Assembly (NCBI GenBank): GCA_022824315.1
Contig: JAJEAC010000093.1
Location: 1-64,000, forward strand
Direction: 5' to 3'
DNA: 64,000 nt
Origin: Silicimonas sp.
GTDB taxonomy: Bacteria > Pseudomonadota > Alphaproteobacteria > Rhodobacterales > Rhodobacteraceae
The notes beneath the pieces are model-generated. The model was not told the DNA's origin and did not search any database. It worked only from the letters and a program-made list of their open reading frames with translations. The translations under genes were made by a program, and so were the position numbers. Below are positions 8,961 to 18,275 of this stretch, piece after piece (within the stretch, counting starts at the first letter, position 1; each line of letters opens with the position of its first letter).

Positions 8961-10166
8961 GTGCTGCGCTTGTACATTTTTGCATTGATTCTTGCATCTG
9001 GCCTCGGCGCGCCCGCCGCGGCTCAGGACAGCATGGAGCCTGATCGCAGCGCCACCGGAGGGGCGCAGACGCTGGAGGACATCCTGGCCCGGCAGCGAGG
9101 CCAAGGAATCGATGACACGTTTCGCAGGGAAAACACAGGCAGCCCGGACACCGCCGCCGGCATCGCACAGCAACTTGGCACGTTGGGCGGCTCTTCTGAT
9201 CCTGAACTCTGGCGCGCATTGCGCTATGGCTCCGCAGACATAACGGTCTCGTCCGGCGGTGAGGTCGCTGCAGTGCTGGTGCAGGACGGCGGGATGTGGT
9301 GGCTGGACTTTCGGCGAACGACTCTCAAGAACTGGGGCGGCTACTTCCTGCTTGGCGTGATCGGAGCACTGGTTGCATTCTTCCTCTTGCGCGGACGCAT
9401 ACGGATCGATGCGCCCATGACAGGCCGAACTGTTGTTCGATTCCAGACAGTCGAGCGCTTCGCCCATTGGCTGCTGGCCGGATCGTTCATACTCCTGGGC
9501 CTAACGGGACTGTTGACGCTCTTCGGCCGCACGGTAATGATTCCAGCCTTCGGGCACGAGGCCAATTCGTTCATCCTCCTTGCCAGCAAATGGGTGCACA
9601 ACAACGCGGCCTGGGCCTTCATGGTCGGGCTGGTCATGATTTTCGCCTTCTGGGTCTGGCACAACCTGCCCGACCGGACCGACCTAAAATGGATAGCACA
9701 GTTCGGTGGCATCATCGGCTCGAAGCATCCCCCGGCCAAGAAGTTCAATGCCGGCCAAAAGGTGATCTTCTGGTCGGTCGTGATTCTTGGCGCATCGATC
9801 TCGGCCTCGGGGCTGTCACTGCTCTTTCCGTTCGAGATTCCAATGTTCGCCAAGACCTTCGTGATCCTCAACGACCTCGGGATCACCGGGTTGCTGGGAC
9901 TTGATCCCTTGCCTGTGGAACTGACGCCGCAGGAAGAGATGCAGTATGCCCAGCTCTGGCACGCGATCGTCTCGTTCGTCCTTATGGGCATCATCATTGC
10001 GCACATCTACATCGGCTCGCTTGGAATGGAGGGCGCATTCGACGCCATGGGAACTGGCGAGGTAGACGAGGCGTGGGCGCATCAGCACCATTCAATCTGG
10101 CTCGAAGACATGAAGGCCGCTGACAAGGGTGAGCGCGCAACGGGTGACGCGACCGCGGCCGAATAG
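8961..10166 (+). CDS. Formate dehydrogenase gamma subunit, cytochrome b556-type
   Basis: 401 residues from a GTG at 8961, chosen because GGAGGA sits 8 bases upstream and a clear Sec signal peptide (LYIFALILASGLGAPAAAQ) follows at once. A periplasmic segment of about 110 residues precedes the membrane part. The core has about five membrane helices. Candidate haem b ligands are the histidines in ERFAHWLLAG, KWVHNNAAWAF and QLWHAIVSF/IIAHIYIG. It takes electrons from the beta subunit and reduces quinone. The extra N-terminal secreted segment is normal for the longer form of this subunit. Confidence 0.92.
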   Translation: MLRLYIFALILASGLGAPAAAQDSMEPDRSATGGAQTLEDILARQRGQGIDDTFRRENTGSPDTAAGIAQQLGTLGGSSDPELWRALRYGSADITVSSGGEVAAVLVQDGGMWWLDFRRTTLKNWGGYFLLGVIGALVAFFLLRGRIRIDAPMTGRTVVRFQTVERFAHWLLAGSFILLGLTGLLTLFGRTVMIPAFGHEANSFILLASKWVHNNAAWAFMVGLVMIFAFWVWHNLPDRTDLKWIAQFGGIIGSKHPPAKKFNAGQKVIFWSVVILGASISASGLSLLFPFEIPMFAKTFVILNDLGITGLLGLDPLPVELTPQEEMQYAQLWHAIVSFVLMGIIIAHIYIGSLGMEGAFDAMGTGEVDEAWAHQHHSIWLEDMKAADKGERATGDATAAE

Positions 10167-11471
10167 ATGCGAACCGTCTCCGCGCTGCTGGCCGGATTGG
10201 CACTCTCGACATGCCCCGCACTCGCGCAGGATTTCACAACGCTCAAAGGACACGGCGGCCCGGTCATGGGTCTTGCCGTCTCTGAGAGCGGGGAGGTCGC
10301 GAGCGCCAGTTTCGACAATTCAGTGGGGCGCTGGCAGAACCGCACGCCGCAATGGCTCGAGGGCCACGCCGCTGCTGTCATCGACTTGATCTTCCTGCCC
10401 GACGGGCGCATCGCGTCGGGGGCGGATGACTTTTCCATATGGCTTTGGGATGGCTCGGATGGGCGTGAACTCGGTCGCCACAAGGGAAAGGTCACCGACC
10501 TCGCAGTGTCGCATGACGGCGCGGTCCTGGCCTCGGCCAGCTGGGGCGGCACGATCGGGATCTGGCCGCTTGCTGAGCCGGATGCCGCGCCCACATGGCT
10601 TGACCTGCGCGACACCGGCGCCAATGACGTAGCATTTTCGCCGGACGGCGGACTGCTCTATGCCGCGACCTCCAAGGGGGATATCCGCGTCTACGACCTT
10701 TCGGCGCCCGATGACGCCCCGTTCCGGACACTGGTGCGACACGGGTTCGCCATCAACGAAATGGTGTTGTCGCCGGACGGGTCGTGGATGGCCTATGGCG
10801 CAGTCGATGGCGTGACCCGGGTGATCGACACCCAGACCGGCACCGTGCTTCGCGATTTCACGCTCGAACGGCGGCCCATCCTTGCCATGGCCTACCATGG
10901 CGACACCGGGAAGCTGGCGATCAGCGACGGGCATGGGTACATTTCGGTGATTTCCACCGAAACCTGGCGCATCGAACGCGACTTCCACGCGACCCGGAGA
11001 GGTCCGGTCTGGGCGCTGGCATTTTCGCCCGATGGATCCGTCATCTGGGCCGGCGGGCTCGACAACGTCGTCTATGGCTGGCCGATCGAACTGCTGGACC
11101 GATTCGAGCCGACCATGGGCACGCCGCACAGCTTCCTGAAAGACCCCGGATCGATGTCGAACGGCGAGCGTCAGTTCATGCGCAAGTGCTCGATCTGCCA
11201 CGCACTTGAGGCCGGCGATTCGCGCAAGGCGGGGCCGAACCTCAACGGCGTCTTTGGCCGTCTCGCCGGAACGGTCCCAGGGTACCGGTATTCTGACATA
11301 CTTGACGGCTCGGACATCATCTGGAGCGAGGAAACAATCGATGCCCTTTTCGATCTTGGCCCTGACCACTATATTCCGGGCTCCAAGATGCCGATGCAGC
11401 AGATCGCTGCGCCAGAGGACCGTCGGGACCTGATAGAATTCTTGAGGGTGGCAACTGGAAATGGGAACTAA
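10167..11471 (+). CDS. WD40-repeat protein fused to a C-terminal cytochrome c domain
   Basis: 434 residues; the ATG follows the gamma stop codon with no gap. After a signal peptide ending CPALAQ come about seven WD40-type repeats (roughly residues 25-315; repeated patterns such as VASASFDNSVGRW, LASASWGGTIGIW and LAFSPDGSVIWAGG), a predicted beta-propeller. The last 110 residues form a class I cytochrome c with haem motif CSICH, GPNLNGVFGR and the methionine ligand in SKMPMQ. Both parts would be periplasmic. Its place in the operon suggests an electron acceptor or a docking protein for the formate dehydrogenase complex. That role is inferred. Confidence 0.88.
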   Translation: MRTVSALLAGLALSTCPALAQDFTTLKGHGGPVMGLAVSESGEVASASFDNSVGRWQNRTPQWLEGHAAAVIDLIFLPDGRIASGADDFSIWLWDGSDGRELGRHKGKVTDLAVSHDGAVLASASWGGTIGIWPLAEPDAAPTWLDLRDTGANDVAFSPDGGLLYAATSKGDIRVYDLSAPDDAPFRTLVRHGFAINEMVLSPDGSWMAYGAVDGVTRVIDTQTGTVLRDFTLERRPILAMAYHGDTGKLAISDGHGYISVISTETWRIERDFHATRRGPVWALAFSPDGSVIWAGGLDNVVYGWPIELLDRFEPTMGTPHSFLKDPGSMSNGERQFMRKCSICHALEAGDSRKAGPNLNGVFGRLAGTVPGYRYSDILDGSDIIWSEETIDALFDLGPDHYIPGSKMPMQQIAAPEDRRDLIEFLRVATGNGN

Positions 11472-11474
11472 GAA

Positions 11475-11609
11475 ATGAAGTCCATGTGGGCAGGCCTTGC
11501 CGGTGTCGTCGTGATCACCGTCGTGGCATACTTCGTTCTCGGGGAACTGGGTTTCTCCTCGGCGGAACGCGGATCAGGCAGCGCCGTTCGGCTCGAGACG
11601 TCGAACTGA
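11475..11609 (+). CDS. 44-residue single-pass membrane peptide
   Basis: The ATG lies 3 bases after the preceding stop codon. The product starts MKSMWAGLAGVVVITVVAYF, a single hydrophobic helix, followed by a short soluble tail rich in Ser and Gly. It is too short for usual gene-calling cut-offs. No family recognised. Close spacing to the WD40-cytochrome gene suggests it is the last gene of the formate dehydrogenase operon and could be a small accessory subunit. Confidence rests on spacing and the clean helix only. Confidence 0.5.
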   Translation: MKSMWAGLAGVVVITVVAYFVLGELGFSSAERGSGSAVRLETSN

Positions 11610-11669
11610 CCGGCCTTGGCCGTGCAGGAACGAGAAAATTCCGGTTTCGCAGCGCGGCGGCATTTCCGA

Positions 11670-13700
11670 ATGCCGTCAATTCTCTGTCTGGCGGTCGCGA
11701 TTTCTTTCGCTGGCGTTGGCGCAGCAGGAGCCTTCTCGCCGGAAACCGTGAATTCCGTGGTGTCGGTCCTGCCGCAATGGCCCGGGCGTCCGCAGGGCGG
11801 ATCCGGAGGTCCTCCGGGTGCAAGCCCCGAGGGCAGCGGTGTTGCCCTTCGCCCGGACGTCATCGCAACGGCATGGCACATCATTGAACCGGCCGACCGA
11901 ATTGAGGTTCGCCTTGCAGACGGCCGCATTCTTCCAGCCAGCGTGATCGCCCGCGATCCACTCAGCGACATCGCCCTCTTGAGTGTCGACGCAGATCTCG
12001 CGCCGTTCGATCCGGCATCCGATCCGGCGCTCGCCGACCCGGTCTGCTCTATCGGCAATTCCTTTGGCCTCGGACTTTCCGTAACCTGTGGCGTCGTCTC
12101 GGCCGTCCATGTCTCGAACGCCGGCTTCAACGCGGTCGAGGATTTCATCCAGACCGATGCGGCAATCAATCCCGGTGCATCCGGCGGCGCGCTCGTGGAC
12201 CGGCAAGGCCGACTGGTCGGCATGGTTTCGGCGATTTTCGCATCGCAGGGCGACACCAGCACTGGGGTCGGATTCGCAGTGTCCGCCGAGCTTCTGTGGC
12301 GTGTATCCGAAGCCCTGCTCTCCGACGGCAAGGCAAGCTATCCATCGCCGGGCTGGAGGCTTGATGTGCCTCGCCGGGACCAGTTGGCGCACTTGGCCGC
12401 GCCCGTGGTCACAGCCCTCCGCGTCGGAGGCCCGGCGGAGGAAGCGGGCGTTCGGAAGGGCGATTTCGTCATCGCCGTCGGCGAGCGGCGCACAAGGAGC
12501 CCGCGCGACGCGGTATCGGCCCTTGCCGTCCTGCCCGAAAGCGCCCGCACCGTCGAAGTGACGATCGTGCGCGGCAATGCCGAACTTCAAGTGACGCTGC
12601 CGCTGCGTTCAGGAGCGATCATCGAAAGCGGTACCGTTTCGCCGCAGGTCAGCCATGGAGACTGCCCCCATCCCGCATCTGTCTGCATCATGCGCCAGGC
12701 CGTCTTTCCCGTGACCAGTTTCGACCCGATGGCCAGCGCAACCCGGATCGCTTCAACGCTGATGGTCACCAATCGCCACGTGGTGGGCGACAGGACGGAC
12801 GCGGTGGTGCATACGCCTGACGGTCCACGCGACGCGGAGGTCGTCGCGTCGGACTACCTTGGTGACCTGGTACTCTTGAGCGTCAATGGCCTGCCCGAAG
12901 GCGGGCATGTGCCGACCCTGAATCACAGCGCCGCCGGAACGGCGCAACTCTACGTGGTAGGTGCCGATGTCAGCCGCCAGGAGGTGCGGGTTCTTGACCC
13001 CGGAACACTGATTGCCGGTCCTGCGGAAGAAGCAGAGCTCGGTCGTATCCATGTCACGGCGCGAATGCAGCCAGGCTTCAGTGGCGGAGCCCTGGTGGAC
13101 GAGAACGGCAATCTCGTGGGCATTGCCGTTGGCGGGGGCGAAGGACGCTACGAGGCAATCCCCCTGGCGCAGGTCGCCAAGCTGCTCGATGGACGCAACA
13201 GCGACGCGGCCCCCGAACTGACGGAATGGCTTGGTCGGGCCTTCGCCAATTGTGCGGGCCAGATCGATGCCGCCGCAAGCGGCACCAAGGTCGAGCCACA
13301 AACAGTTGTGGACATATGCTCGACGGCGTTCAATCAAGGCCAGCTCCTTGAAGCTGGCCGCATGCTTGCCAAAGCGGGGTCTCTTGACGGTGCGGCCACG
13401 CTCCACGGGCAAGCCGTCCGCCAGACTCCGAACTCGATCAACGCACGCCTGTCGCTGCTTGCATCCATGCAGCTGGCCGCAAGGTTCGAGGACATGATCG
13501 AACACGCGCAGTGGCTGATTGGGATGGCCCCGGATGATCCACGGGCACTCCGCATCGCAATCCAGTCCGGCGTATGGGGCGAGGTTCCGGAACTGGCCGA
13601 AGAGGCTTATCGGCTTCTGCTTGATGCCGACCCGCGCCAGGCCCGGGCGGCCCGCCGCTTCATCGACAGCGCCCCGCCGGCGCCATTGCGTCGGAACTAG
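11670..13700 (+). CDS. Secreted protein with two trypsin-like protease domains, a PDZ domain between them and a helical C terminus
   Basis: About 676 residues from the ATG at 11670, which leads straight into a signal peptide; in-frame TTG (11616) and GTG (11622) starts would add a basic stretch. Domain 1 is DegP-like with His70 (ATAWHII), Asp100 (DPLSDIALL) and Ser171 (NPGASGGAL). A PDZ domain spans about 240-312 (VGGPAEEAGVRKGDFVIAVG). Domain 2 has its own complete triad: His370 (TNRHVV), Asp399 (DYLGDLVLL) and Ser471 (PGFSGGALV). The last 130 residues are helical and look TPR-like. Known HtrA proteases have one protease domain, so the tandem is unusual. It follows the formate dehydrogenase genes closely and may handle periplasmic quality control. 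Confidence 0.82.
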   Translation: MPSILCLAVAISFAGVGAAGAFSPETVNSVVSVLPQWPGRPQGGSGGPPGASPEGSGVALRPDVIATAWHIIEPADRIEVRLADGRILPASVIARDPLSDIALLSVDADLAPFDPASDPALADPVCSIGNSFGLGLSVTCGVVSAVHVSNAGFNAVEDFIQTDAAINPGASGGALVDRQGRLVGMVSAIFASQGDTSTGVGFAVSAELLWRVSEALLSDGKASYPSPGWRLDVPRRDQLAHLAAPVVTALRVGGPAEEAGVRKGDFVIAVGERRTRSPRDAVSALAVLPESARTVEVTIVRGNAELQVTLPLRSGAIIESGTVSPQVSHGDCPHPASVCIMRQAVFPVTSFDPMASATRIASTLMVTNRHVVGDRTDAVVHTPDGPRDAEVVASDYLGDLVLLSVNGLPEGGHVPTLNHSAAGTAQLYVVGADVSRQEVRVLDPGTLIAGPAEEAELGRIHVTARMQPGFSGGALVDENGNLVGIAVGGGEGRYEAIPLAQVAKLLDGRNSDAAPELTEWLGRAFANCAGQIDAAASGTKVEPQTVVDICSTAFNQGQLLEAGRMLAKAGSLDGAATLHGQAVRQTPNSINARLSLLASMQLAARFEDMIEHAQWLIGMAPDDPRALRIAIQSGVWGEVPELAEEAYRLLLDADPRQARAARRFIDSAPPAPLRRN

Positions 13701-14123
13701 CTCGCGATGACGGCCAAGGGTTGAAAGGGACAACGAACCGTCACCTCCCCGCCAGCAAGGCGGAAACTCGGCTCGCATTCAGCCTTGGTTCCGAATCCCG
13801 TACCTCAGCTCTTGCTTCTTCGCACGCATGCGGCGGCAGCGCAGAGACTTTGTTCGCGCACTGCAACGCGGTGATTGTCCCAGGGGAGACATTCATCCGG
13901 ACGCCGCAGTGAATCGAAGTCGCTTGGCGAACTTCCGGATGGACATGTGTCAGCGCAATGCAAGGCTTCCCGACGTCGCCATCCTGGGCCCGATCATCGA
14001 ATTCCCCGCCTATGTCGTCATTCCGGCTTTCGTCCTGTAGCGCTGCATTTGCGACTGCCGGCACCTTCGACACCGGGTTCGAGCTGGTTATGGCAATGCC
14101 CAAGCGTGGACGCGGCGGTCCAA
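13701..14123. other. Intergenic region between convergent genes, holding a gene remnant
   Basis: No intact gene. Short open frames here lack ribosome sites and family motifs. The only structure supported is the pcs-like remnant at 13961-14038. No clear terminator with a T tract is seen. Confidence 0.6.
13961..14038 (+). pseudogene. Fragment of a phosphatidylcholine synthase (pcs) gene
   Basis: These 78 bases align without gaps to 35422-35499 inside the intact pcs gene of this window; by hand count about 62 of 78 bases agree. In frame, the fragment reads ARLPDVAILGPIIEFPAYVV followed by IPAFVL and a stop, against the corresponding ARRLDGSILDVIVDFLTYVV and IPAFAL of the intact protein. The first catalytic aspartates (DGLDGPLAR) and everything after the first helix are missing. 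It is a degraded partial copy, so duplication followed by loss, or loss of a transferred second copy, must have occurred. Confidence 0.68.
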
Positions 14124-15191
14124 TCAGTTCAGCCGGTCGCCTGTTTCGACGTCGAACAGGTGAACCCGGTCGGGATCGGGCGACAGGAAGATCGGCTGAC
14201 CCGGAGCAAGTGAGTGCCTTTCGCGAAAGACCGCGACAATCTCCTCTGCCTCGGTCCTGGCCACCACGTGGGTCTCGGAACCCGTCGGTTCAACCACCGA
14301 AACCGTTGCCGGCAACCCGTCTTCGGCAAGCGACAGGTGTTCCGGCCTGATGCCCAGTTTCAACTTTGCCCCGTCAACCAAATCGACACCATTCGCCACC
14401 GGAACAACTTGCCCCGTCATCTCGATCTCGATCTCCGTTCGGTCCCCGATTTTGACTGCACCGTCCAACAGGTTCATTGAAGGTGACCCGATGAACTCCG
14501 CGACAAAGCGGTTGGCCGGCCTGTCGTAGAGATCCAGAGGTGCACCAATCTGCCGGATATGGCCGTTCTCCATGACGACGATGCGATCAGCCATGGTCAT
14601 GGCTTCGATCTGATCGTGGGTCACGTAGACGGTGGTCGTCTTGAGGCGTTGGTGCAGCTCGCGAATCTCGGCGCGCATCTGGACGCGAAGCTTTGCGTCC
14701 AGATTCGAGAGCGGTTCGTCAAAAAGGAACACTTCCGGATCACGGACAATGGCACGTCCCATGGCAACGCGTTGACGCTGGCCTCCCGACAGCGAACGGG
14801 GATAGCGATCGAGATAGGGCGTAAGCCCCAGGACTTCGGCCGCCTGGGTCACCCGGCGATCAACTTCCGCCTTTTGCATACGCCGCATCCGGAGCGCGAA
14901 TGCCATGTTTGATCGAACCGTCTTGTGCGGGTAGAGTGCGTAGTTCTGGAAGACCATGGCAATGTCGCGACCCGCAGGCGGCACGCTGTTCACCACCCGG
15001 TCACCGATCGAGATCGTGCCGGACGTGATGCTTTCCAGTCCTGCGATCATTCGCAAGAGAGTGGACTTCCCGCAGCCGGAAGGCCCTACCAGGACAACGA
15101 ACTCGCCGTCCGGAATAGTGAAGTCCATGCCATGGATCACTTCTACCGAGCCATAAGACTTCCGTACATCACGGATTCGAACTTCCGCCAT
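14124..15191 (-). CDS. ABC transporter ATPase, MalK/UgpC type (importer 1)
   Basis: 355 residues from the ATG at 15191, preceded by AGGAAAGGCGG. Walker [10 protein letters not shown] at residues 36-44, signature [14 protein letters not shown] and Walker [14 protein letters not shown] are all intact. The C-terminal 120 residues form the regulatory OB-fold domain of the MalK subgroup ([10 protein letters not shown]). It is divergent from the binding protein and permease genes at 15434-19193, which lack an ATPase gene of their own, so it should energise that importer. Confidence 0.92.
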   Translation of the reverse strand: MAEVRIRDVRKSYGSVEVIHGMDFTIPDGEFVVLVGPSGCGKSTLLRMIAGLESITSGTISIGDRVVNSVPPAGRDIAMVFQNYALYPHKTVRSNMAFALRMRRMQKAEVDRRVTQAAEVLGLTPYLDRYPRSLSGGQRQRVAMGRAIVRDPEVFLFDEPLSNLDAKLRVQMRAEIRELHQRLKTTTVYVTHDQIEAMTMADRIVVMENGHIRQIGAPLDLYDRPANRFVAEFIGSPSMNLLDGAVKIGDRTEIEIEMTGQVVPVANGVDLVDGAKLKLGIRPEHLSLAEDGLPATVSVVEPTGSETHVVARTEAEEIVAVFRERHSLAPGQPIFLSPDPDRVHLFDVETGDRLN

Positions 15192-15276
15192 GAGCCGCCT
15201 TTCCTGGTTGGTGGCCACGATAGTGCAGGAAATTGAATTCTGTCCATCGCTACTTCGCGATTGCTCGGCACCACGC

Positions 15277-15347
15277 TTGACAGGTTCGGATGACATGGTG
15301 TCAACTCCAAGCTTGAAAGGGCCAATGTGTGTTCCGGGAGGTGTCAA
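15277..15347. promoter_or_regulatory. Divergent promoter region with three TTGACA/TGTCAA hexamers
   Basis: TTGACA at 15277 and its complement TGTCAA at 15299 and 15342 stand between the ATPase gene and the binding-protein gene. The first could be a -35 box for the rightward operon and the other two -35 boxes for the ATPase gene, though good -10 boxes are not evident. The inverted pair may alternatively be an operator. Confidence 0.35.
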
Positions 15348-15433
15348 AATAAGCGGGCAATATGGCGGCTCTAGAGAAATCCGTTCGACACCCATCCGAA
15401 GCCAGAAAATCCTGCATTGCGAAAGGGAAGGAA

Positions 15434-17083
15434 ATGAAAACAAGTGTCTACAATTACATGAAGCGTGCCGGAAAGATCCAGCGCCGCGACGTGCTGAAAG
15501 GACTGGGTGCAACAGGCACGATGGCGGCATTTTCGGGTGTCGCGACCGGTGCAGGCGTACGCCCCGTCTGGGCAGCGTCGCATGGCAGCTTGCGCGCCGA
15601 CATCCTGAAGATACCCGGCGTGGGCATGGGTTCGCCCACTGACCCGGACTGGCAGAAGGTCGGCGAAATGTGCCTCGGCCCGATCAAGGAGGTCGTCAGC
15701 GAAGGTGAATTTGCGGGCGTCGAATTGACCTTCATGGGGTTGAACAACCAAAACCTTCACAACTTCCTGTTCCGTGGTTTCCTGAAGCCTTGGGAGGCCT
15801 ATACGGGCGCGACGATCAACTGGATCGATCTTGCTCAGGCGGACTACAACGCCCGTCTTCAGCAGTCGATCGCGACCGGCACGGTTGATTTCGACATCAT
15901 CGAGATGGGTGCACCGTTCGAAGGCGATGTCTTGGGCAGAGGCATGGCCTCGGTCATGCCCGACTGGGTCAAGGACGTCATCGACATGGACGACTACGTG
16001 GGCTACCTGAAGGCGCCTGTCGGCACCTGGGACGGCAAGACCTACCGGATTTCGATTGACGGCGACTGCCACACCTTCGCTTACCGGACAGACTATTTCG
16101 GAGAAGGCTCGGTCACCGGTCGCAACGTGCCGGCGACCTGGCAGGAAATCAATGAAATCTCCAAGGAGCTCAAGGGCAAGACCGACCCGCTGACCGGACT
16201 GGATGCCCACGGCTATCTTGATCCCCTCAAGGGCTGGGGCGGATTCGGCTTCTATTTCCTTGAGAACCGCGCGGCAGCCTATGCCAAGCATCCGAGCGAT
16301 CCGGCGTGGCTCTTCGATCCCGACACGATGAAACCCAGGGTCAACAACCCGGCCTGGGTCCAGGCGATCCAGGACGTTCTCGACCTGATCGAGGCGGATG
16401 CCTTCCCGGCCGACCAGATCAACGCCGATCCTGGCACCACTGCGTTCCAGCAATTCCTCGCCGGTACCGGCTCAATGCTCATGTGGTGGGGCGACGTCGG
16501 CTCGAACGCGCGCACGTCAGACACATCTGTCGTTGGTGACGTGGTGGGCTTCGGCATCAATCCGGCCTCTGACCGTGTCTACAACGCGGCCACTGGCGCG
16601 TGGGAAAACACCATGAACGAGGCGCCCAACATGGCCTACATCGGCTGGGGCGTGTACGTCATGGCAACGGTCGACAGTGACTCCAAGAGGCAAAAGGCGG
16701 CCTGGTCGGCGGCGGCGCATCTCGGGGGCAAGGATCTCTCGCTTTGGGCCTCGGCGTATCCCTCTGGCTTCCAGCCGTACCGGAACAGTCACTTCAACTA
16801 TGACGAGTGGGAAGAAGCAGGCTACGATCGCGCGTTCATCGAAGACTACCTCGGCTCGAATGCGGACAGCTACAACCACCCGAACGCGGCCATTGAACCC
16901 CGCATCCCGGGCATCTTCCAGTACTACTCGGTCGCGGAAGACGAACTGGCAAAGGGATTTGCAGGCCAGTATGGCTCGGCGCAGGAAACTGCGGACGCCA
17001 TCGCCGCCGCCTGGGAAAACATCACTGACCAGATCGGGCGCGACCAGCAGATCGCACTCTACAGGGCCTCGCTTGGGCTCTGA
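15434..17083 (+). CDS. Tat-exported sugar-binding protein of an ABC importer (importer 1)
   Basis: 549 residues from the ATG at 15434 (AAGGGAAGGAA upstream). The N terminus has a twin-arginine motif [13 protein letters not shown], so it is exported folded. The body is a family 1 extracellular solute-binding protein: [20 protein letters not shown] and [17 protein letters not shown] mark the usual N-lobe. It is longer than the common 420 residues of this family. Two stem-loops separate it from the permease genes. The substrate cannot be told; a carbohydrate or polyol is likely. Confidence 0.88.
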   Translation: MKTSVYNYMKRAGKIQRRDVLKGLGATGTMAAFSGVATGAGVRPVWAASHGSLRADILKIPGVGMGSPTDPDWQKVGEMCLGPIKEVVSEGEFAGVELTFMGLNNQNLHNFLFRGFLKPWEAYTGATINWIDLAQADYNARLQQSIATGTVDFDIIEMGAPFEGDVLGRGMASVMPDWVKDVIDMDDYVGYLKAPVGTWDGKTYRISIDGDCHTFAYRTDYFGEGSVTGRNVPATWQEINEISKELKGKTDPLTGLDAHGYLDPLKGWGGFGFYFLENRAAAYAKHPSDPAWLFDPDTMKPRVNNPAWVQAIQDVLDLIEADAFPADQINADPGTTAFQQFLAGTGSMLMWWGDVGSNARTSDTSVVGDVVGFGINPASDRVYNAATGAWENTMNEAPNMAYIGWGVYVMATVDSDSKRQKAAWSAAAHLGGKDLSLWASAYPSGFQPYRNSHFNYDEWEEAGYDRAFIEDYLGSNADSYNHPNAAIEPRIPGIFQYYSVAEDELAKGFAGQYGSAQETADAIAAAWENITDQIGRDQQIALYRASLGL

Positions 17084-17092
17084 GCCGGGCCC

Positions 17093-17146
17093 TGCCGCGC
17101 ATTCGCGGCAACACCTCTCCGGGGGGCCGCCAGATCGGCCTCCCGG
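17093..17146 (+). promoter_or_regulatory. Two tandem stem-loops between binding-protein and permease genes
   Basis: The first is TGCCGCG-CATT-CGCGGCA (17093-17110), a perfect 7-bp stem. The second pairs CCGGGGGGCCG (17119-17129) with CGGCCTCCCGG (17136-17146), 11 bp with one mismatch. No T tract follows. Such structures commonly stabilise upstream message or halt part of transcription so that binding protein exceeds permease. Confidence 0.6.
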
Positions 17147-17170
17147 GTTCTTCACCAAGAGCCAGAACAC

Positions 17171-18274
17171 ATGAGCCAAGGTGACCTTCTGCACGTCGTG
17201 ACCGGCGACGACATCGGAGAACGACGCAGGTTCATCGGCAAGACCCTCATCTGGGGGTCTTTCGCGATCATGGTTGCGGCATTCGCCTTTTGCGCAATGG
17301 CACAGACGGGATACCTGGCCTGGGAACTGGCGAACTGGCGTCCGGCGCTCTATTCCTATCTGCTCTGGGCCACTTGCCTGTGCATAGCGCAAGTCGTGCT
17401 TTACGGCGAGCAGGGGAAGCGGACGCTGTTCGTTCTGCCCGCAACGCTCTTTGTCGTTGCCATGGTGATCTTTCCGCTGATTTTCGCCCTTACGCTTGCC
17501 TTCTCGAACTGGAATCTCTCGGCTTTCGAAGGCCCGAGGTTCAACGGTTTCGACAACGTACGGCAGATGTGGACCGATCCGTTCTACTGGAACGCGCTGA
17601 AAAACATGGTCTACTACACGCTCGCGATACTCGTGGAGTATTCCATTGCCTTCGGCCTGGCATTGATCCAGGCGAGCCAGATCCGGGCACGGAAGTTCTT
17701 TCGAGTGGCGTTCCTGATGCCGCTCATGCTCTCGCCCGTGGCCGTGTCCTGGATGGTCGGCAAGTCAATGCTGGAGATCCGGTTCGGGCCGATTTCGAGG
17801 CTGGCGCGCTGGCTGGGCTGGGATCGGCCGAGCTTCTTCGGCGACCCCGAGATTGCAAGACTGACGATCATGATCATGGATGCCTGGACGTTCATTCCCT
17901 TCATGATGATCATGCTGCTCGCCGGACTTCAGGCGATCCCGCGCGAGGTTCAGGAGGCCGCCCGCGTCGATGGTGCCAGCGGCTGGCGCAGCTTCTGGGA
18001 GGTGACGTTTCCACTGATGCTGCCCGTTTCGCTGACAGCGATCCTGATCCGCATCATCTTCAAGCTGAAGCTGGCCGACATCATCATCAACGTCACGTCC
18101 GGCGGTCCTGGGGGTGCGACGGACAGCGTGACAAGCTTCATCTTCCGCGAATACAGAGATCGCTCCAACGTCGGCTACGGGACGCTGCTTGCGATCGTCT
18201 ACCTCGTGCTGATTGTCGTGGCCATCACGGTCTTCATGAAGGCGGTCGACCGCTGGATGAACCCGAGGTACTGA
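17171..18274 (+). CDS. ABC sugar permease, MalF-like (importer 1)
   Basis: 367 residues with about eight membrane helices: two extra helices at the N terminus (residues 25-80), then the usual six-helix permease core. The EAA coupling motif is EAARVDGASGWRSFWEVTFP, which contacts the ATPase. The start ATG is 87 bases after the binding-protein stop codon, beyond the stem-loops. It pairs with the next gene as a heterodimer. Confidence 0.9.
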   Translation: MSQGDLLHVVTGDDIGERRRFIGKTLIWGSFAIMVAAFAFCAMAQTGYLAWELANWRPALYSYLLWATCLCIAQVVLYGEQGKRTLFVLPATLFVVAMVIFPLIFALTLAFSNWNLSAFEGPRFNGFDNVRQMWTDPFYWNALKNMVYYTLAILVEYSIAFGLALIQASQIRARKFFRVAFLMPLMLSPVAVSWMVGKSMLEIRFGPISRLARWLGWDRPSFFGDPEIARLTIMIMDAWTFIPFMMIMLLAGLQAIPREVQEAARVDGASGWRSFWEVTFPLMLPVSLTAILIRIIFKLKLADIIINVTSGGPGGATDSVTSFIFREYRDRSNVGYGTLLAIVYLVLIVVAITVFMKAVDRWMNPRY

Positions 18275-18275
18275 G

